64,000 nucleotides of DNA from positions 1 to 64,000 of the forward strand of contig JBMFWD010000009.1 in assembly GCA_049965615.1 (NCBI GenBank), read 5' to 3'. Positions 40,642 through 49,688 of this stretch are shown here, piece after piece. Both the position numbers and the translations under genes were made by a program. This DNA comes from Acidobacterium sp049965615 (GTDB lineage: Bacteria; Acidobacteriota; Terriglobia; Terriglobales; Acidobacteriaceae). Position 1 is the stretch's first letter. Every line of letters starts with the position of its first letter. The notes under the pieces were generated by a model. The model was not told the origin of the DNA, made no database searches, and saw only the letters and a program-made list of their open reading frames with translations.

Positions 40642-41172
40642 TCAGGACTTTTGCCCGCGGGCGATGGCGGCGCGTGCTTCCTTATCGGCCTCGCGCTTGC
40701 GCTCGGTTTCGCGCTTGTCCCAGTCCTGCTTGCCTTTGGCGACGGCGAGCTCGCACTTGACCTTGCCGCGGCGGAAGTAGAGGCGGGTGGGGATGAGCGT
40801 GAAGCCCTTCTGCTGCGTCTTTCCCCATAGTTTTCTAAGTTCCTGCCGGTTGAGGAGTAGCTTGCGGGTGCGGACTGCGTCGTGATTGGAGTAAGAGCCG
40901 TGAGAATAGGGTCCGATGTGGGCGTTGAGAAGGAATGCTTCTCCGTCCTTGATGAGGCCGTAGGCGTCCTTGAGGTTGGCTTTGCCTTCGCGGATGGATT
41001 TGACCTCGGTGCCGCGGAGGGCGACGCCTGCCTCGAAGCGGTCGAGGAGGAAATAGTTGTGGCTGGCCGCGCGGTTGACGGCGGCATCGCGCTCGCCGGA
41101 TGCGACGGGGTCGCGAGGCTTGGGCTTGGCGGCTGGAGCGGGCTTGACCTGGATGGTGGAGTGTTTCGACAT
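40642..41172 (-). CDS. smpB: SsrA-binding protein
   Basis: Protein of 176 residues that binds tmRNA and delivers it to stalled ribosomes. Core motifs are NRAASHNYFLLDRFEAGVALRGTEVKSIREGKANLKDAY and AHIGPYSHGSY in sequence-typical order, with a basic C-terminal tail (KGKQDWDKRETERKREADKEA). There is a Lys/Pro/Ala-rich N-terminal extension of about 30 residues compared with the usual 150-160. No ssrA gene is seen in the window. Confidence 0.93.
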   Translation of the reverse strand: MSKHSTIQVKPAPAAKPKPRDPVASGERDAAVNRAASHNYFLLDRFEAGVALRGTEVKSIREGKANLKDAYGLIKDGEAFLLNAHIGPYSHGSYSNHDAVRTRKLLLNRQELRKLWGKTQQKGFTLIPTRLYFRRGKVKCELAVAKGKQDWDKRETERKREADKEARAAIARGQKS

Positions 41173-41393
41173 GAGAAAGCGAGTGACTCTTCATGTTAGC
41201 AGGCGACGGTGAGGGTTACGCATGCGGAGCGGGGCCGGAAAAGGCTTGGCAAGGTACTATGATGAGAGGCTGCCCGGCGAGTGAGGAGAGCGCGGATTGC
41301 AATCCTGACGGCCAAGCAGAATCAAGGCATTGGTGGCCCGGCAATTTCGCAGGGAAGGCAACGACCGTGCAATTGAAAGCAGGAGCGGACAGC

Positions 41394-43868
41394 ATGCCGC
41401 TGCAGCCATTTCGAAACTGGGGTTCCATGACGCGCTCGACGCTGTATTTTTCTCTTTTTGTGAGCCTGATTTTCTTCGTTAGCGGCGCGCCGAAGGCGCA
41501 TGCCGAGTCTGCAAAGCACTGGTATAAGCTGGGCCAGAAGGCCGAGGCGCAGAACCAGGTTGAGCAGGCCTACCAGGACTACTACAAGGCCTACAAGATG
41601 AAGGCGGGCGAGGAGCGCTACCGCGTGGCGTACGAACGGACGAGGCTGCCTGCCTCGGCGCTGCATGTGGAGCATGGCGAGCAGCTGGAGAAGCTGGGCG
41701 ACAATTCCGGCGCTGTAGCGGAGTTTTTGCTGGCGCTGCAGATTGATCCGGGCAACGAACTGGCGACGCAGGATATCGAAGCGATCCGGCGGAAGGTGAA
41801 CGCGGTGCAGTCGGGTACGAACTCGGAGTCACCACGGACGCCGGGGCAGGCATTCGAGCGGCTGGAGGGTCCGGTGCAACTGCGTCCACTTTCCAATGAG
41901 CCGTTGACGCTGCACATGGTGGAAGACAGCAAGGTGGTGTACCAGACGGTGTGCAAGGCGGCTGGGATCAACGTGCTGTTTGACCCGGATTACACCTCGA
42001 AGCGGATCCAGGTGGATTTGCAGAACACGACGTTTCGGCAGGCCCTGCAGATTATTGCAACTGTTTCCGATACGTTTTACCAGGCGATAACGCCGAATAC
42101 GATTTTTGTGGCGGCGAACACCCGCGCGAAGCGATCTGAGCTGGAGACGCAGGCGGTTGAGACCTTTTATCTGCACAACGTGACGGAGCAGAGCGATTTT
42201 ACGGATATCCAGACGGCGCTGCGGAACGTGTTCCAGACGGCGCACATTTTTGGAGTGGCGAGCCAGAACGCGATTGTGATGCGCGCGTCGCCGGATGAAT
42301 TGATCCTGGCGAAAAAGCTGATCAACGATCTGGACCGGCCGAAGCCCGAGGTGGTGGTGGATGTGGCGGTGCTGGAAGTGAGCCGGAACCTGGAGCGTAA
42401 GATTGGCTTGCAGCTTCCGCAGACGGCGAGCGTGAACATCCAGGCGGCGACCTCAAGCACCAGCAGCAGTAGCAGCAGCACTTCGACAAGCACGACGCCG
42501 ACTACGTCGAGCGGCTTGACGCTGAATAGTCTGGCGCATCTGAATTCGAATAATTTTGCGGTGACGATTGGGCAGGCGGAGGCGGATTTACTGCTGTCTG
42601 ACTCGAATACGCAGGTGATTCAGGAGCCGCGGATTCGCGCCTCGGACGGGCAGGATGCGCAGTTGAAGATCGGCGAACGGCTTCCGGTTGCGACGGGCTC
42701 GTACCAGACGGGCGCGGCGACTGCGATTGTGAGTTCGCTGGTGAATACGCAGTTCCAGTACCTGGATGTGGGCGTGAATATCGACATTACGCCGACGGTG
42801 CTGTATGACCGTGATGTTTCGATGAAGGTAAAGATTACGGTGGATGCGCAGAACGGGACGGAAAACCTGGGAGGCGTGAACGAACCGATCATTACGCAGC
42901 GCGTGGCGAACGAAGTGATCCGCTTGAAGAATGGCGAAGCCACGATGATTGGCGGCATCAAGCAGGTGCAGACGAGCAACTCAGTGAGCGGGACTCCGGG
43001 ACTGGCTGAGCTGCCTTTGCTGAAGTACATCTTTGGCGTGCACGATCATACGGTCACGAAGGACGATTTAGTCTTCCTGCTGATTCCGCACGTGATTCGC
43101 GCCCAGATGCTGACACCGGCGCAGACGGCTGCGATTTATACGGGTACGGCGAACAATTTTGCGGTGCGGATGGCGAGCCAGCCGGCGGGCGGGCAGAGCG
43201 CGGCAGGCGGCACGGCGAATGGGACATACTCAGGGGCAAGCAGCGGGCAGCCAACGACGGGCGCTCCGGCGACGACTGCGGCTCCTGCAACGGTTCCGGC
43301 ACAAGTTCCGGCGCAAGTTCCGGCACCGGGTGCGGCATCGCAGGCACAACCTGCGTCTGCTGCTTCGGCGCAGACCGCGGAGGGTGCGGCGAAATCCGCG
43401 ATGCAGCAGATGAACGCGGAGGCGTCGAATGCTCCTCCGGTGCTGTTGAAGCTCGATCCGCAGCAGACGAACGCTGCCGTGGGCAAGACATTCCAACTGA
43501 AGGTGCAGCTGGAAGACGGCGAGGATGTGTATGCGGTTCCGATGCGCTTGAAGTATGACGCGACGCGGCTGAGCCTGATCAACGTAGACCTGACAGGCAC
43601 GCCGAATGCGCCGAACAGTTTTCTGGGCAAGGACGGGCAGGCGGTAGCGCTGGTTCATCGGGATGACGGGAACGGGCAGGTGGAGATTTCCGCTTCGCGG
43701 CCGCCTGGAGTGAAGGGAGTGAGCGGCAGCGGCACGGTTTGCGTCCTTACATTTAAGGCCAAGGCCGCGGGCGATGCGACCGTTGCGATTATCCGTCCTG
43801 TGATTCGGAACAGCCAGGAGCAGAGCATTCCGGCTGTCGGGTCGCTTGCCGTAGTCCAAGTGAAGTAG
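41394..43868 (+). CDS. gspD: Type II secretion secretin with C-terminal cohesin-like domain
   Basis: Outer-membrane secretin of 824 residues. Signal peptide (about 1-37), TPR-like helical region (about 40-145), STN/N0 domain (about 163-245), one N1-type domain (about 254-310), secretin beta-domain (about 319-565, with VQTSNSVSGTPGLAELPLLKYIFG) interrupted by a Ser/Thr run near 356-376, an Ala/Pro/Gln linker, and a cohesin-like domain (about 681-824: AVGKTFQLKVQLEDGEDVYAVP...). ATG 41394 has aggag nine bases upstream; ATG 41427 is the alternative. Two pseudopilin genes follow, but no gspE/F/C is in the window. Confidence 0.85.
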   Translation: MPLQPFRNWGSMTRSTLYFSLFVSLIFFVSGAPKAHAESAKHWYKLGQKAEAQNQVEQAYQDYYKAYKMKAGEERYRVAYERTRLPASALHVEHGEQLEKLGDNSGAVAEFLLALQIDPGNELATQDIEAIRRKVNAVQSGTNSESPRTPGQAFERLEGPVQLRPLSNEPLTLHMVEDSKVVYQTVCKAAGINVLFDPDYTSKRIQVDLQNTTFRQALQIIATVSDTFYQAITPNTIFVAANTRAKRSELETQAVETFYLHNVTEQSDFTDIQTALRNVFQTAHIFGVASQNAIVMRASPDELILAKKLINDLDRPKPEVVVDVAVLEVSRNLERKIGLQLPQTASVNIQAATSSTSSSSSSTSTSTTPTTSSGLTLNSLAHLNSNNFAVTIGQAEADLLLSDSNTQVIQEPRIRASDGQDAQLKIGERLPVATGSYQTGAATAIVSSLVNTQFQYLDVGVNIDITPTVLYDRDVSMKVKITVDAQNGTENLGGVNEPIITQRVANEVIRLKNGEATMIGGIKQVQTSNSVSGTPGLAELPLLKYIFGVHDHTVTKDDLVFLLIPHVIRAQMLTPAQTAAIYTGTANNFAVRMASQPAGGQSAAGGTANGTYSGASSGQPTTGAPATTAAPATVPAQVPAQVPAPGAASQAQPASAASAQTAEGAAKSAMQQMNAEASNAPPVLLKLDPQQTNAAVGKTFQLKVQLEDGEDVYAVPMRLKYDATRLSLINVDLTGTPNAPNSFLGKDGQAVALVHRDDGNGQVEISASRPPGVKGVSGSGTVCVLTFKAKAAGDATVAIIRPVIRNSQEQSIPAVGSLAVVQVK

Positions 43869-43883
43869 GAGCAGAGGGTACTG

Positions 43884-44351
43884 ATGCAGCAGGTTCGAAC
43901 CAGGCGCGCAGGGGAGTCAGGGCTGACGCTGATCGAGCTGATCATCACGGTGTTCATCCTGTCGATCCTGGCCTCGGCGGCGCTGCCGGTGATGCGTTTT
44001 CAGGTGAAGCGGGAGAAGGAGAAGATTCTGCGCCACGATTTGTGGGAGATGCGGGCCGCGATTGACGCCTACAAGGATGCGGCGGACCGGGGATTTATCC
44101 GGACGAAGGTGGACAGCTTTAATTATCCGCCGAGCCTGCATGTGCTGGTGGATGGGGTGGACATCAAGGGCAAGACGGTGCGATTCCTCAGGAGGATTCC
44201 CGTAGACCCGATGACGGGGAAGGCGACTTGGGGCAAGCGATCGGTGCAGGACAGCCCGGACAGTACGTCGTGGGGCGGGCAGAATGTTTTTGATGTGTAC
44301 TCGTTGTCGGATGGCACGGCGTTGAACGGGACGAAGTATTCGACATGGTAA
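43884..44351 (+). CDS. GspG-type pseudopilin 1
   Basis: Protein of 155 residues with a type III signal: basic leader then cleavage before Leu/Phe-like residue in ESGLTLIELIITVFILSILA, with Glu at mature position 5. The soluble part contains the GspG region IPVDPMTGKATWG and ends in a calcium-site-like DVYSLSDGT stretch. It is 15 bp after the secretin gene. It should be processed by a prepilin peptidase encoded elsewhere and build the type II secretion pseudopilus. Confidence 0.85.
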   Translation: MQQVRTRRAGESGLTLIELIITVFILSILASAALPVMRFQVKREKEKILRHDLWEMRAAIDAYKDAADRGFIRTKVDSFNYPPSLHVLVDGVDIKGKTVRFLRRIPVDPMTGKATWGKRSVQDSPDSTSWGGQNVFDVYSLSDGTALNGTKYSTW

Positions 44352-44388
44352 AGGCGAGCGCGGGCAATCGGCAGGGAAGTGAAATTTG

Positions 44389-44805
44389 ATGAAGGCGCAA
44401 TTGCAGAGATTCGGCCGGAGACGGGAGCAGGGCTTCACGCTGATCGAGTTGATCGTGGTGATGGTGATCATAGCGATTCTGACGGCGGTAGCGGTGCCGA
44501 GGTTCGCGGCGATGGTGCAGAGCGCGCGTGAGGCGGCTCTGAAGCAGGATCTGCAGGTGATGCGGCAGGCGATTTCCGCCTACACGATGGACAAGGGGAA
44601 GGCCCCGCAGTCGCTGGACGATCTGGTGCAGTCGGGATATCTGCATGCGATTCCGGTGGACCCGATGACGCATTCGGCGGATACATGGGTGACGGATACG
44701 AGCGATACGCTGTCGGATGTGTACCAGAGCGATGGTGGTATCGATAATGTCCACAGCGGGTCGAATGCAGTTGGATCAAATGGACAACCGTATTCGAGCT
44801 GGTAG
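44389..44805 (+). CDS. GspG-type pseudopilin 2
   Basis: Protein of 138 residues with the prepilin motif EQGFTLIELIVVMVIIAILTAVAVPRF and IPVDPMTHSADTWV in the GspG position, followed by DVYQSDGGIDNVHSGS. ATG 44389 is preferred over the TTG one codon earlier. Two tandem GspG-like proteins after a cohesin-bearing secretin suggest a specialised pseudopilus; which is the major subunit is not clear. Confidence 0.85.
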   Translation: MKAQLQRFGRRREQGFTLIELIVVMVIIAILTAVAVPRFAAMVQSAREAALKQDLQVMRQAISAYTMDKGKAPQSLDDLVQSGYLHAIPVDPMTHSADTWVTDTSDTLSDVYQSDGGIDNVHSGSNAVGSNGQPYSSW

Positions 44806-44847
44806 GTTTTCTTCCCTAGTCTTCTTTCCATTTCATACAATTCAGTG

Positions 44848-45645
44848 GTGATCGTACTGGACAAAGTCGAGTTGCTGACTCCTGCCGTTGCGGATGTTTT
44901 TGATGCCTATGCGGCATTGGAGCAGATGGCAGCGCAGCGGGGAATGGCTGAGCCGGGACATGCGGCCTGGCTGGGTGGCTGGCTGGTGGCGGTGCTGGAC
45001 GTAGATGTCCAGGGCATTGCGGCGCTGGTTGCCGGCGCCGTGGCTGGCGCCGCGGTACTGGCGGTGGATGCGCAGCGGGAGCGGGTGAAGGAGCTGCTGC
45101 GGTATGGCATTTGTGACTTTGTGGTGAATGATCTGGATGAGGCGCTGCGGATTCTGAAGAACGAGGTGCGGAAGAAGCAGCCGGTTTCGGTTTGCTTGTC
45201 GGCTGATCCTGAGAAAACCGCGCTGGAGATGGTGGAGCGGGGTTTGCAGCCGGAGGTTCTTGCGGGCCAGCATGTGGTCTGGGCGGCGACGCTGGTGGAG
45301 CGCGGGGCGCTTTGGCTGGAGGACGGATCGGAGCATGGGGCTGAGCTCGGGACGATGGTGACCTGGCGGCTGCGCAATCAGACGGCGGCGTGGGCTGCGG
45401 GTCCGGTGCTGGCGCGGGTGGATGAGCTGGCTTCTGCGATGCTGGAGGACGCGGCGGAGGGGACTGCGTTGCGTCGGCAATGGCTGCAGCGTGCTCCGCG
45501 CTACCTGGGGCGCAAGCTGGCAGCGCAACGGTGTGTTCGGATGAGCGATGCCGAGGTGTCGCGGCTGGTTGAGGCGCTGGGACGGGATCAGGCTTTGGCG
45601 GCGCAGATGGTGGTGACGCGCGACGGGGTTGCGGTCGAGTTTTAG
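44848..45645 (+). CDS. Orphan protein with urocanase-like middle segment
   Basis: Unrecognised protein of 265 residues, rich in Ala, Leu and Arg. The segment DLDEALRILKNEVRKKQPVSVCL...EKTALEMVERGLQPEVLAGQ (about 97-143) recalls the NAD-binding part of urocanase ('EALR...A...G.PLSIGL.GNAA..LPEL..RG..PD'), but the glycine-rich loop is absent, so catalysis is unlikely. The GTG at 44848 lies exactly six bases after TACAAT (44836-44841), suggesting a leaderless start; GTG 44845 is the alternative. hutH is 15 kb away and not linked. Function unknown; the relationship is an inference from pattern only. Confidence 0.5.
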   Translation: MIVLDKVELLTPAVADVFDAYAALEQMAAQRGMAEPGHAAWLGGWLVAVLDVDVQGIAALVAGAVAGAAVLAVDAQRERVKELLRYGICDFVVNDLDEALRILKNEVRKKQPVSVCLSADPEKTALEMVERGLQPEVLAGQHVVWAATLVERGALWLEDGSEHGAELGTMVTWRLRNQTAAWAAGPVLARVDELASAMLEDAAEGTALRRQWLQRAPRYLGRKLAAQRCVRMSDAEVSRLVEALGRDQALAAQMVVTRDGVAVEF

Positions 45646-45651
45646 GGCAGG

Positions 45652-46263
45652 CTACTTGATTTTTGCGCCTGCTTCTTCGGCGACACGGTGAATTTCACTC
45701 CACAATTCCTTCATTCCGAGGCCGGTTTTTGCCGAGCAGAGAAGGAGGTTGTCTGCACCGAGGGCGCGGCTGAGGGTTTGCTTTGCCCTGGCGCGGCCGT
45801 TTCCGGAGAGGCGGTCGGCCTTGGTGGCGACGACCAGGCAGGGGCGCTCGATGGTGCGTAGGAATTCAGCGAGCTGGATGTCAGTGGCCTGGGGCGGGAC
45901 ATTGCTGTCGACCAGGCAGATGCACAGGGCGAGGGTGGGGCGCTCGGCGAGGTACGGCTCAATGAATTTGGGCCACTCGGCGGAGATGGATTTGGAGATT
46001 TTGGCGTAGCCGTAGCCGGGCAGGTCGGCAAAGAGGAAGTTGGGCTGCTGGCGCTCGGGCGAGGTGGTGAGGCTGAAGAAGTTGATGGCGCGGGTGCGGC
46101 CGGGCGTGGAGGAAACCTTGGCCTGGCGGGAGCCGAGCAGGGCGTTAATGAGGCTGGACTTGCCGACGTTGGATCGGCCGAGGAATGCGAACTCCGGCGC
46201 GGAGGGCGCAGGGAAGTGCGCGGCCGAGGTGGCAGAGAGAAGAAATTTGGGGAAGACCTGCAT
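45652..46263 (-). CDS. engB: Ribosome-biogenesis GTPase EngB/YsxC
   Basis: GTPase of 203 residues needed for 50S subunit maturation. G1 is GRSNVGKS (29-36); the switch region is SSTPGRTRAINFF; G3 is ADLPGYGYAK; G4 is TKADR; G5 is CSAKTG. ATG 46263 is the start; a much longer in-frame reading upstream is antisense to other genes and is rejected. It is divergent from the Dph6-like gene (39 bp between starts). Confidence 0.93.
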   Translation of the reverse strand: MQVFPKFLLSATSAAHFPAPSAPEFAFLGRSNVGKSSLINALLGSRQAKVSSTPGRTRAINFFSLTTSPERQQPNFLFADLPGYGYAKISKSISAEWPKFIEPYLAERPTLALCICLVDSNVPPQATDIQLAEFLRTIERPCLVVATKADRLSGNGRARAKQTLSRALGADNLLLCSAKTGLGMKELWSEIHRVAEEAGAKIK

Positions 46264-46302
46264 GCTGTTTCCAGTATAGGGATTTGCGGTTAGGCTGGAG
46301 CG

Positions 46303-46974
46303 ATGAAGCGGAAGCGTGTGTGGTTGAGCTGGAGCAGCGGGAAGGACAGCGCGTGGTCGCTGCACCTGCTGCGGCAGCAGGCTGATGTGGAAGTGGTGGC
46401 GCTGCTGACGACGCTGAACGGGCATTTTGACCGTGTGGCGATGCACAGCACGCGGCGGGAATTGCTGGAGGCGCAGGCACGCGCGGCGGGCTTGCCGCTG
46501 GTGACGGTTCCTCTGCCGTGGCCTTGCACCAACGAGCAATACGAGGCGGCGATGAGCGGGGCTTGCGCGCGGGCCGTGGCCGAGAACGTGGAGGCGGTGG
46601 CGTTCGGGGATTTGTTTCTGGAGGACATTCGGCAGTACCGGGTGGAGAAGCTGGCGGGGACGGGGCTGGAGCCGCTGTTTCCGGTATGGGGTTTGGATAC
46701 GCGGGAGCTGGCGCGGGAGATGGTGGCCGCCGGGGTGAAGACGCGGCTGGTGTGCGTGGATCCGAAGAAGCTGCCGCGGGAGTTTGCAGGGCGGGATCTG
46801 GATGATGCGCTGCTGGCGGCGCTGCCCGAGGGGGTGGATCCGTGCGGGGAGAATGGGGAGTTTCACAGTTTTGTGTATGGCGGGCCGTTTTTCGGGGAGG
46901 AGATTCCCATTGAGAGCGGCGAGGTGGTGGAGCGGGATGGGTTTGTGTTTGCGGATGTGAAGCTGCGGCGGTGA
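46303..46974 (+). CDS. Dph6/MJ0570-type ATP-PPase (adenine nucleotide alpha hydrolase fold)
   Basis: Protein of 223 residues with the PP-loop SSGKDSAWSL (11-20) and the family motifs GDLFLEDIRQYRVEKL and the C-terminal GENGEFHSFVYGGP. In eukaryotes and archaea the family amidates diphthine; bacteria lack diphthamide, so the bacterial substrate is unknown and probably a different ATP-dependent amidation. The start ATG 46303 lies close to the divergent engB. Single-gene transcript as far as can be seen. Confidence 0.82.
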   Translation: MKRKRVWLSWSSGKDSAWSLHLLRQQADVEVVALLTTLNGHFDRVAMHSTRRELLEAQARAAGLPLVTVPLPWPCTNEQYEAAMSGACARAVAENVEAVAFGDLFLEDIRQYRVEKLAGTGLEPLFPVWGLDTRELAREMVAAGVKTRLVCVDPKKLPREFAGRDLDDALLAALPEGVDPCGENGEFHSFVYGGPFFGEEIPIESGEVVERDGFVFADVKLRR

Positions 46975-47047
46975 GCTGGGGGTCGCGCGAGGGCCTGCTG
47001 CGCTGGTAGACTCACTTGTTTTGAGTTTGCAGGGGAGGATATTCACG

Positions 47048-47908
47048 GTGAATGAGATCAAGCGAGTTGGCATAGTTGGCGCGGGCACGATGGGCAACGG
47101 GATTGCGCACGTGTTTGCGAAGGGCGGCTTTGCGGTGCGGCTGTGCGAGGTGGAGCAGCGTTTTCTGGATCGCGGCATGGAGACGATCAAGAAGAACCTG
47201 GGACGCGAGGTGAGCAAGGGCAAGCTGGCGCAGGAAGATGCGGATGCGGCGCTGGCGCGGATAGAGGGTACGCTGGCACGGACGGCGCTGGGCGATTGCG
47301 ACCTGATTGTGGAAGCGGCTACGGAGCGGCTGGAGGTGAAGCGGCAGATTTTTGAAGATCTGGACCGAATTGCGAGGCCGGGCGTGATCCTGGCGAGCAA
47401 TACTTCTTCGATTTCGATTACCAAGCTGGCGGCGTTTACGGGACGGCCGGAGCGGGTGATCGGGATGCACTTTTTCAATCCGGTGCCGGTGATGAAACTG
47501 GTGGAGGTGATTCGCGGACTGGCGACGACGCAGGAGACCTTTGAGACGGTGAAGGCGCTGGCGGAGCGGCTGGGCAAGACGCCGGTGGAAGTGAACGACG
47601 CTCCGGGGTTTGTCTCGAACCGTGTGCTGATGCCGCTGCTGAACGAGGCCATGTATGCGGTGATGGAGGGCGTGGCGACTCCGGAGGCGGTGGACCAGGT
47701 GTTTCAGCTGGGGATGGCGCATCCGATGGGGCCGCTGACGCTGGCGGATTTTATCGGGCTGGATGTGTGCCTGGACATCATGCGCGTGCTTCTGGAGGGT
47801 CTGGGCGATCCGAAGTATCGACCTTGCCCGCTGCTGATCCGGATGGTGGATGCGGGCTGGCTGGGACGGAAGAGCGGACGCGGATTTTTTGTGTACGATA
47901 AGGCCTGA
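47048..47908 (+). CDS. hbd: 3-hydroxybutyryl-CoA dehydrogenase
   Basis: NAD(P)-dependent dehydrogenase of 286 residues. The Rossmann motif is VGIVGAGTMGNGIAHVFA (about 7-24); the catalytic His lies in GMHFFNPVPVMKLVEVI (about 138-154); the C-terminal helical domain has NEAMYAVMEGVATPEAVD and GWLGRKSGRGFFVYD. It acts on 3-hydroxyacyl-CoA in butyrate/fatty-acid or poly-hydroxybutyrate metabolism. The GTG at 47048 has a strong Shine-Dalgarno (aggggagga); a TTG at 47021 would include it in the coding part and is rejected. It stands alone. Confidence 0.88.
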   Translation: MNEIKRVGIVGAGTMGNGIAHVFAKGGFAVRLCEVEQRFLDRGMETIKKNLGREVSKGKLAQEDADAALARIEGTLARTALGDCDLIVEAATERLEVKRQIFEDLDRIARPGVILASNTSSISITKLAAFTGRPERVIGMHFFNPVPVMKLVEVIRGLATTQETFETVKALAERLGKTPVEVNDAPGFVSNRVLMPLLNEAMYAVMEGVATPEAVDQVFQLGMAHPMGPLTLADFIGLDVCLDIMRVLLEGLGDPKYRPCPLLIRMVDAGWLGRKSGRGFFVYDKA

Positions 47909-48035
47909 TGGTTCTCGCGAGAGAACGGAAGTAACCAGAAATTGAGTGAGCGGATTACCGGGGCGAGACAGGCCATAGGACTCAAGCAGCGGGTGGTCCA
48001 GGCCAATTTCGAATCTCACCCTTGTTTACGGACGT

Positions 48036-49583
48036 ATGCATACAGAACTGATTGAGAGCGTTTCGGCTTCGCATGCTGCTGAGCTGCTGGTGGTGTTTGC
48101 GGTGGATTATGGTTCTGCGGATCACCCGGAGCCGAGGCTTCTTTGCGATGAAGTGGCGCTGGAGCAGGCGACGGAGTTTGCGCTGGCGAATGGTGAATTC
48201 AAGGCCGAAGGCAACGAGTTGTTGCTGCTGCATGCTCCGCATGGCATCTCTGCGATGCGCCTGATGGTGGTAGGAGTGGGAAAGCGGGCGAAGCTGACGC
48301 CGCACGTGCTGGGCCGGGCGGCGGGAGCGGCGGTGCGGGCTGCAAAGCCACGTTCGCTGCGGTCGCTTTCGATTGTGTTTCCGTCAACGGAGCTGGACAC
48401 CACGGAGGTGGCGCGGGCGATTGGTTATGCGGCGCAACTGGCGGACTTTGACGCGGATACGTATCGCTCAGATCGCAAGGACCGGAGCATTCAAAAGCTG
48501 ACGCTGGTGATTCCTCCGCTGATGGACCGGACGGTGGTGGAGTTCGGCTTCCGGGAGGGGAACATTCTTGGCGAGTCGCAGAACTTTGCGCGTTCGCTGG
48601 TGAATGAGCCGGGTAACCGGCTGACACCGACGATGCTGGGGCAGCGGGCGGCGGCGATGTGCCACGAAAATGGGCTCTCCTGCCTGGTGTATGGCGCGGA
48701 TAAGCTGCATGAGCTGAAGATGGGCGCTTTCTGGAGCGTGGCCAAGGGATCAGATGAGCCGCCAGCGCTGATTGCGATGCGGTATGAGCCGGAGGGTGGG
48801 GCTCAGGTGCCGGTGGTGGGTCTGGTGGGCAAGGGAATTACGTTTGACTCCGGCGGCCTTTCGCTGAAGACGGCCGAGGGCATGGAGATGATGAAGTACG
48901 ACATGGCCGGCGCCGCTGCCATGCTGGGCGCGATGCGTGCGATTGCGCAACTGAAGCCGAAGGTGCGGGTGATTGGGATTCTCTGTGCGGCGGAGAATAT
49001 GCCTTCCGGCAAGGCGCAGAAGCCGGGGGACGTGCAGATTTCGATGTCTGGCAAGTCGATTGAGGTGATGAATACGGATGCCGAGGGGCGGCTGGTGCTG
49101 GCCGATGGGCTGGCGTACGCCAAGCAACTGGGCGCGACGCATTTGATTGACGCGGCGACGCTGACTGGAGCGTGCGTGGTGGCGCTGGGCAAGATTCGCG
49201 CAGGCGGGTTCTCGAACGACGAGGAGAGCTGGGCGCGGTTTGCAAGGGCGGCAGAGCGAGCCGGAGAGAAGTTCTGGCGTTTGCCGCTGGACGACGAGTA
49301 CCGCGAGATGCTGAGGTCAGAGATTGCGGACATCAAGAACACGGGCGGACGCTATGGCGGGGCGAGCACGGCGGCGATGTTCCTGAAGGAGTTTGTGGGC
49401 GATACGCCGTGGGTGCACCTGGATATTGCAGGCTGCGCCTGGGTGGAAGACCAACGCGCTTACCTTGCGAAGGGGCCGAGCGGGATTGCGGTTCCGAGCA
49501 TTGCAGGGTGGGTGCAGAGCTTTGCCGCTCCGGAGCTAAAGCCGGAGGCCGCGGAGCCGGAAGCTCCTCAAGACAGCTGGTAA
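48036..49583 (+). CDS. pepA: Leucyl aminopeptidase (M17)
   Basis: Cytosolic two-metal aminopeptidase of 515 residues. The N-terminal macro-like domain is about 1-180; the catalytic domain has GKGITFDSGGLSLK (about 267-280), MKYDMAGAAA and the signature NTDAEGRL (about 346-353). It removes N-terminal residues in peptide turnover. The Pro/Glu/Ala-rich C-terminal tail (about 500-515) is extra. A palindrome (47911-47926) lies in the 127-bp gap upstream. Confidence 0.93.
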   Translation: MHTELIESVSASHAAELLVVFAVDYGSADHPEPRLLCDEVALEQATEFALANGEFKAEGNELLLLHAPHGISAMRLMVVGVGKRAKLTPHVLGRAAGAAVRAAKPRSLRSLSIVFPSTELDTTEVARAIGYAAQLADFDADTYRSDRKDRSIQKLTLVIPPLMDRTVVEFGFREGNILGESQNFARSLVNEPGNRLTPTMLGQRAAAMCHENGLSCLVYGADKLHELKMGAFWSVAKGSDEPPALIAMRYEPEGGAQVPVVGLVGKGITFDSGGLSLKTAEGMEMMKYDMAGAAAMLGAMRAIAQLKPKVRVIGILCAAENMPSGKAQKPGDVQISMSGKSIEVMNTDAEGRLVLADGLAYAKQLGATHLIDAATLTGACVVALGKIRAGGFSNDEESWARFARAAERAGEKFWRLPLDDEYREMLRSEIADIKNTGGRYGGASTAAMFLKEFVGDTPWVHLDIAGCAWVEDQRAYLAKGPSGIAVPSIAGWVQSFAAPELKPEAAEPEAPQDSW

Positions 49584-49688
49584 ATGAAGGAAATTGCGAT
49601 GCTTATGCTGCCCGGACGAGGTTCCGGGCAGTCTAAGTTTTGGGGCCTGCCTGATCGATAGAGGGTCGGGATTTTTGAAGGAGTCTGG

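Noticed and set aside
46264..47652. In-frame upstream extension that would make engB a 666-residue protein
   Set aside because: The extra part is antisense to the Dph6-like and hbd genes and low in complexity; a normal EngB start with ribosome site lies at 46263.
47911..47926. Palindrome gttctcgcgagagaac after hbd
   Set aside because: Short stem without T-tract; too common a size to call a terminator or operator.
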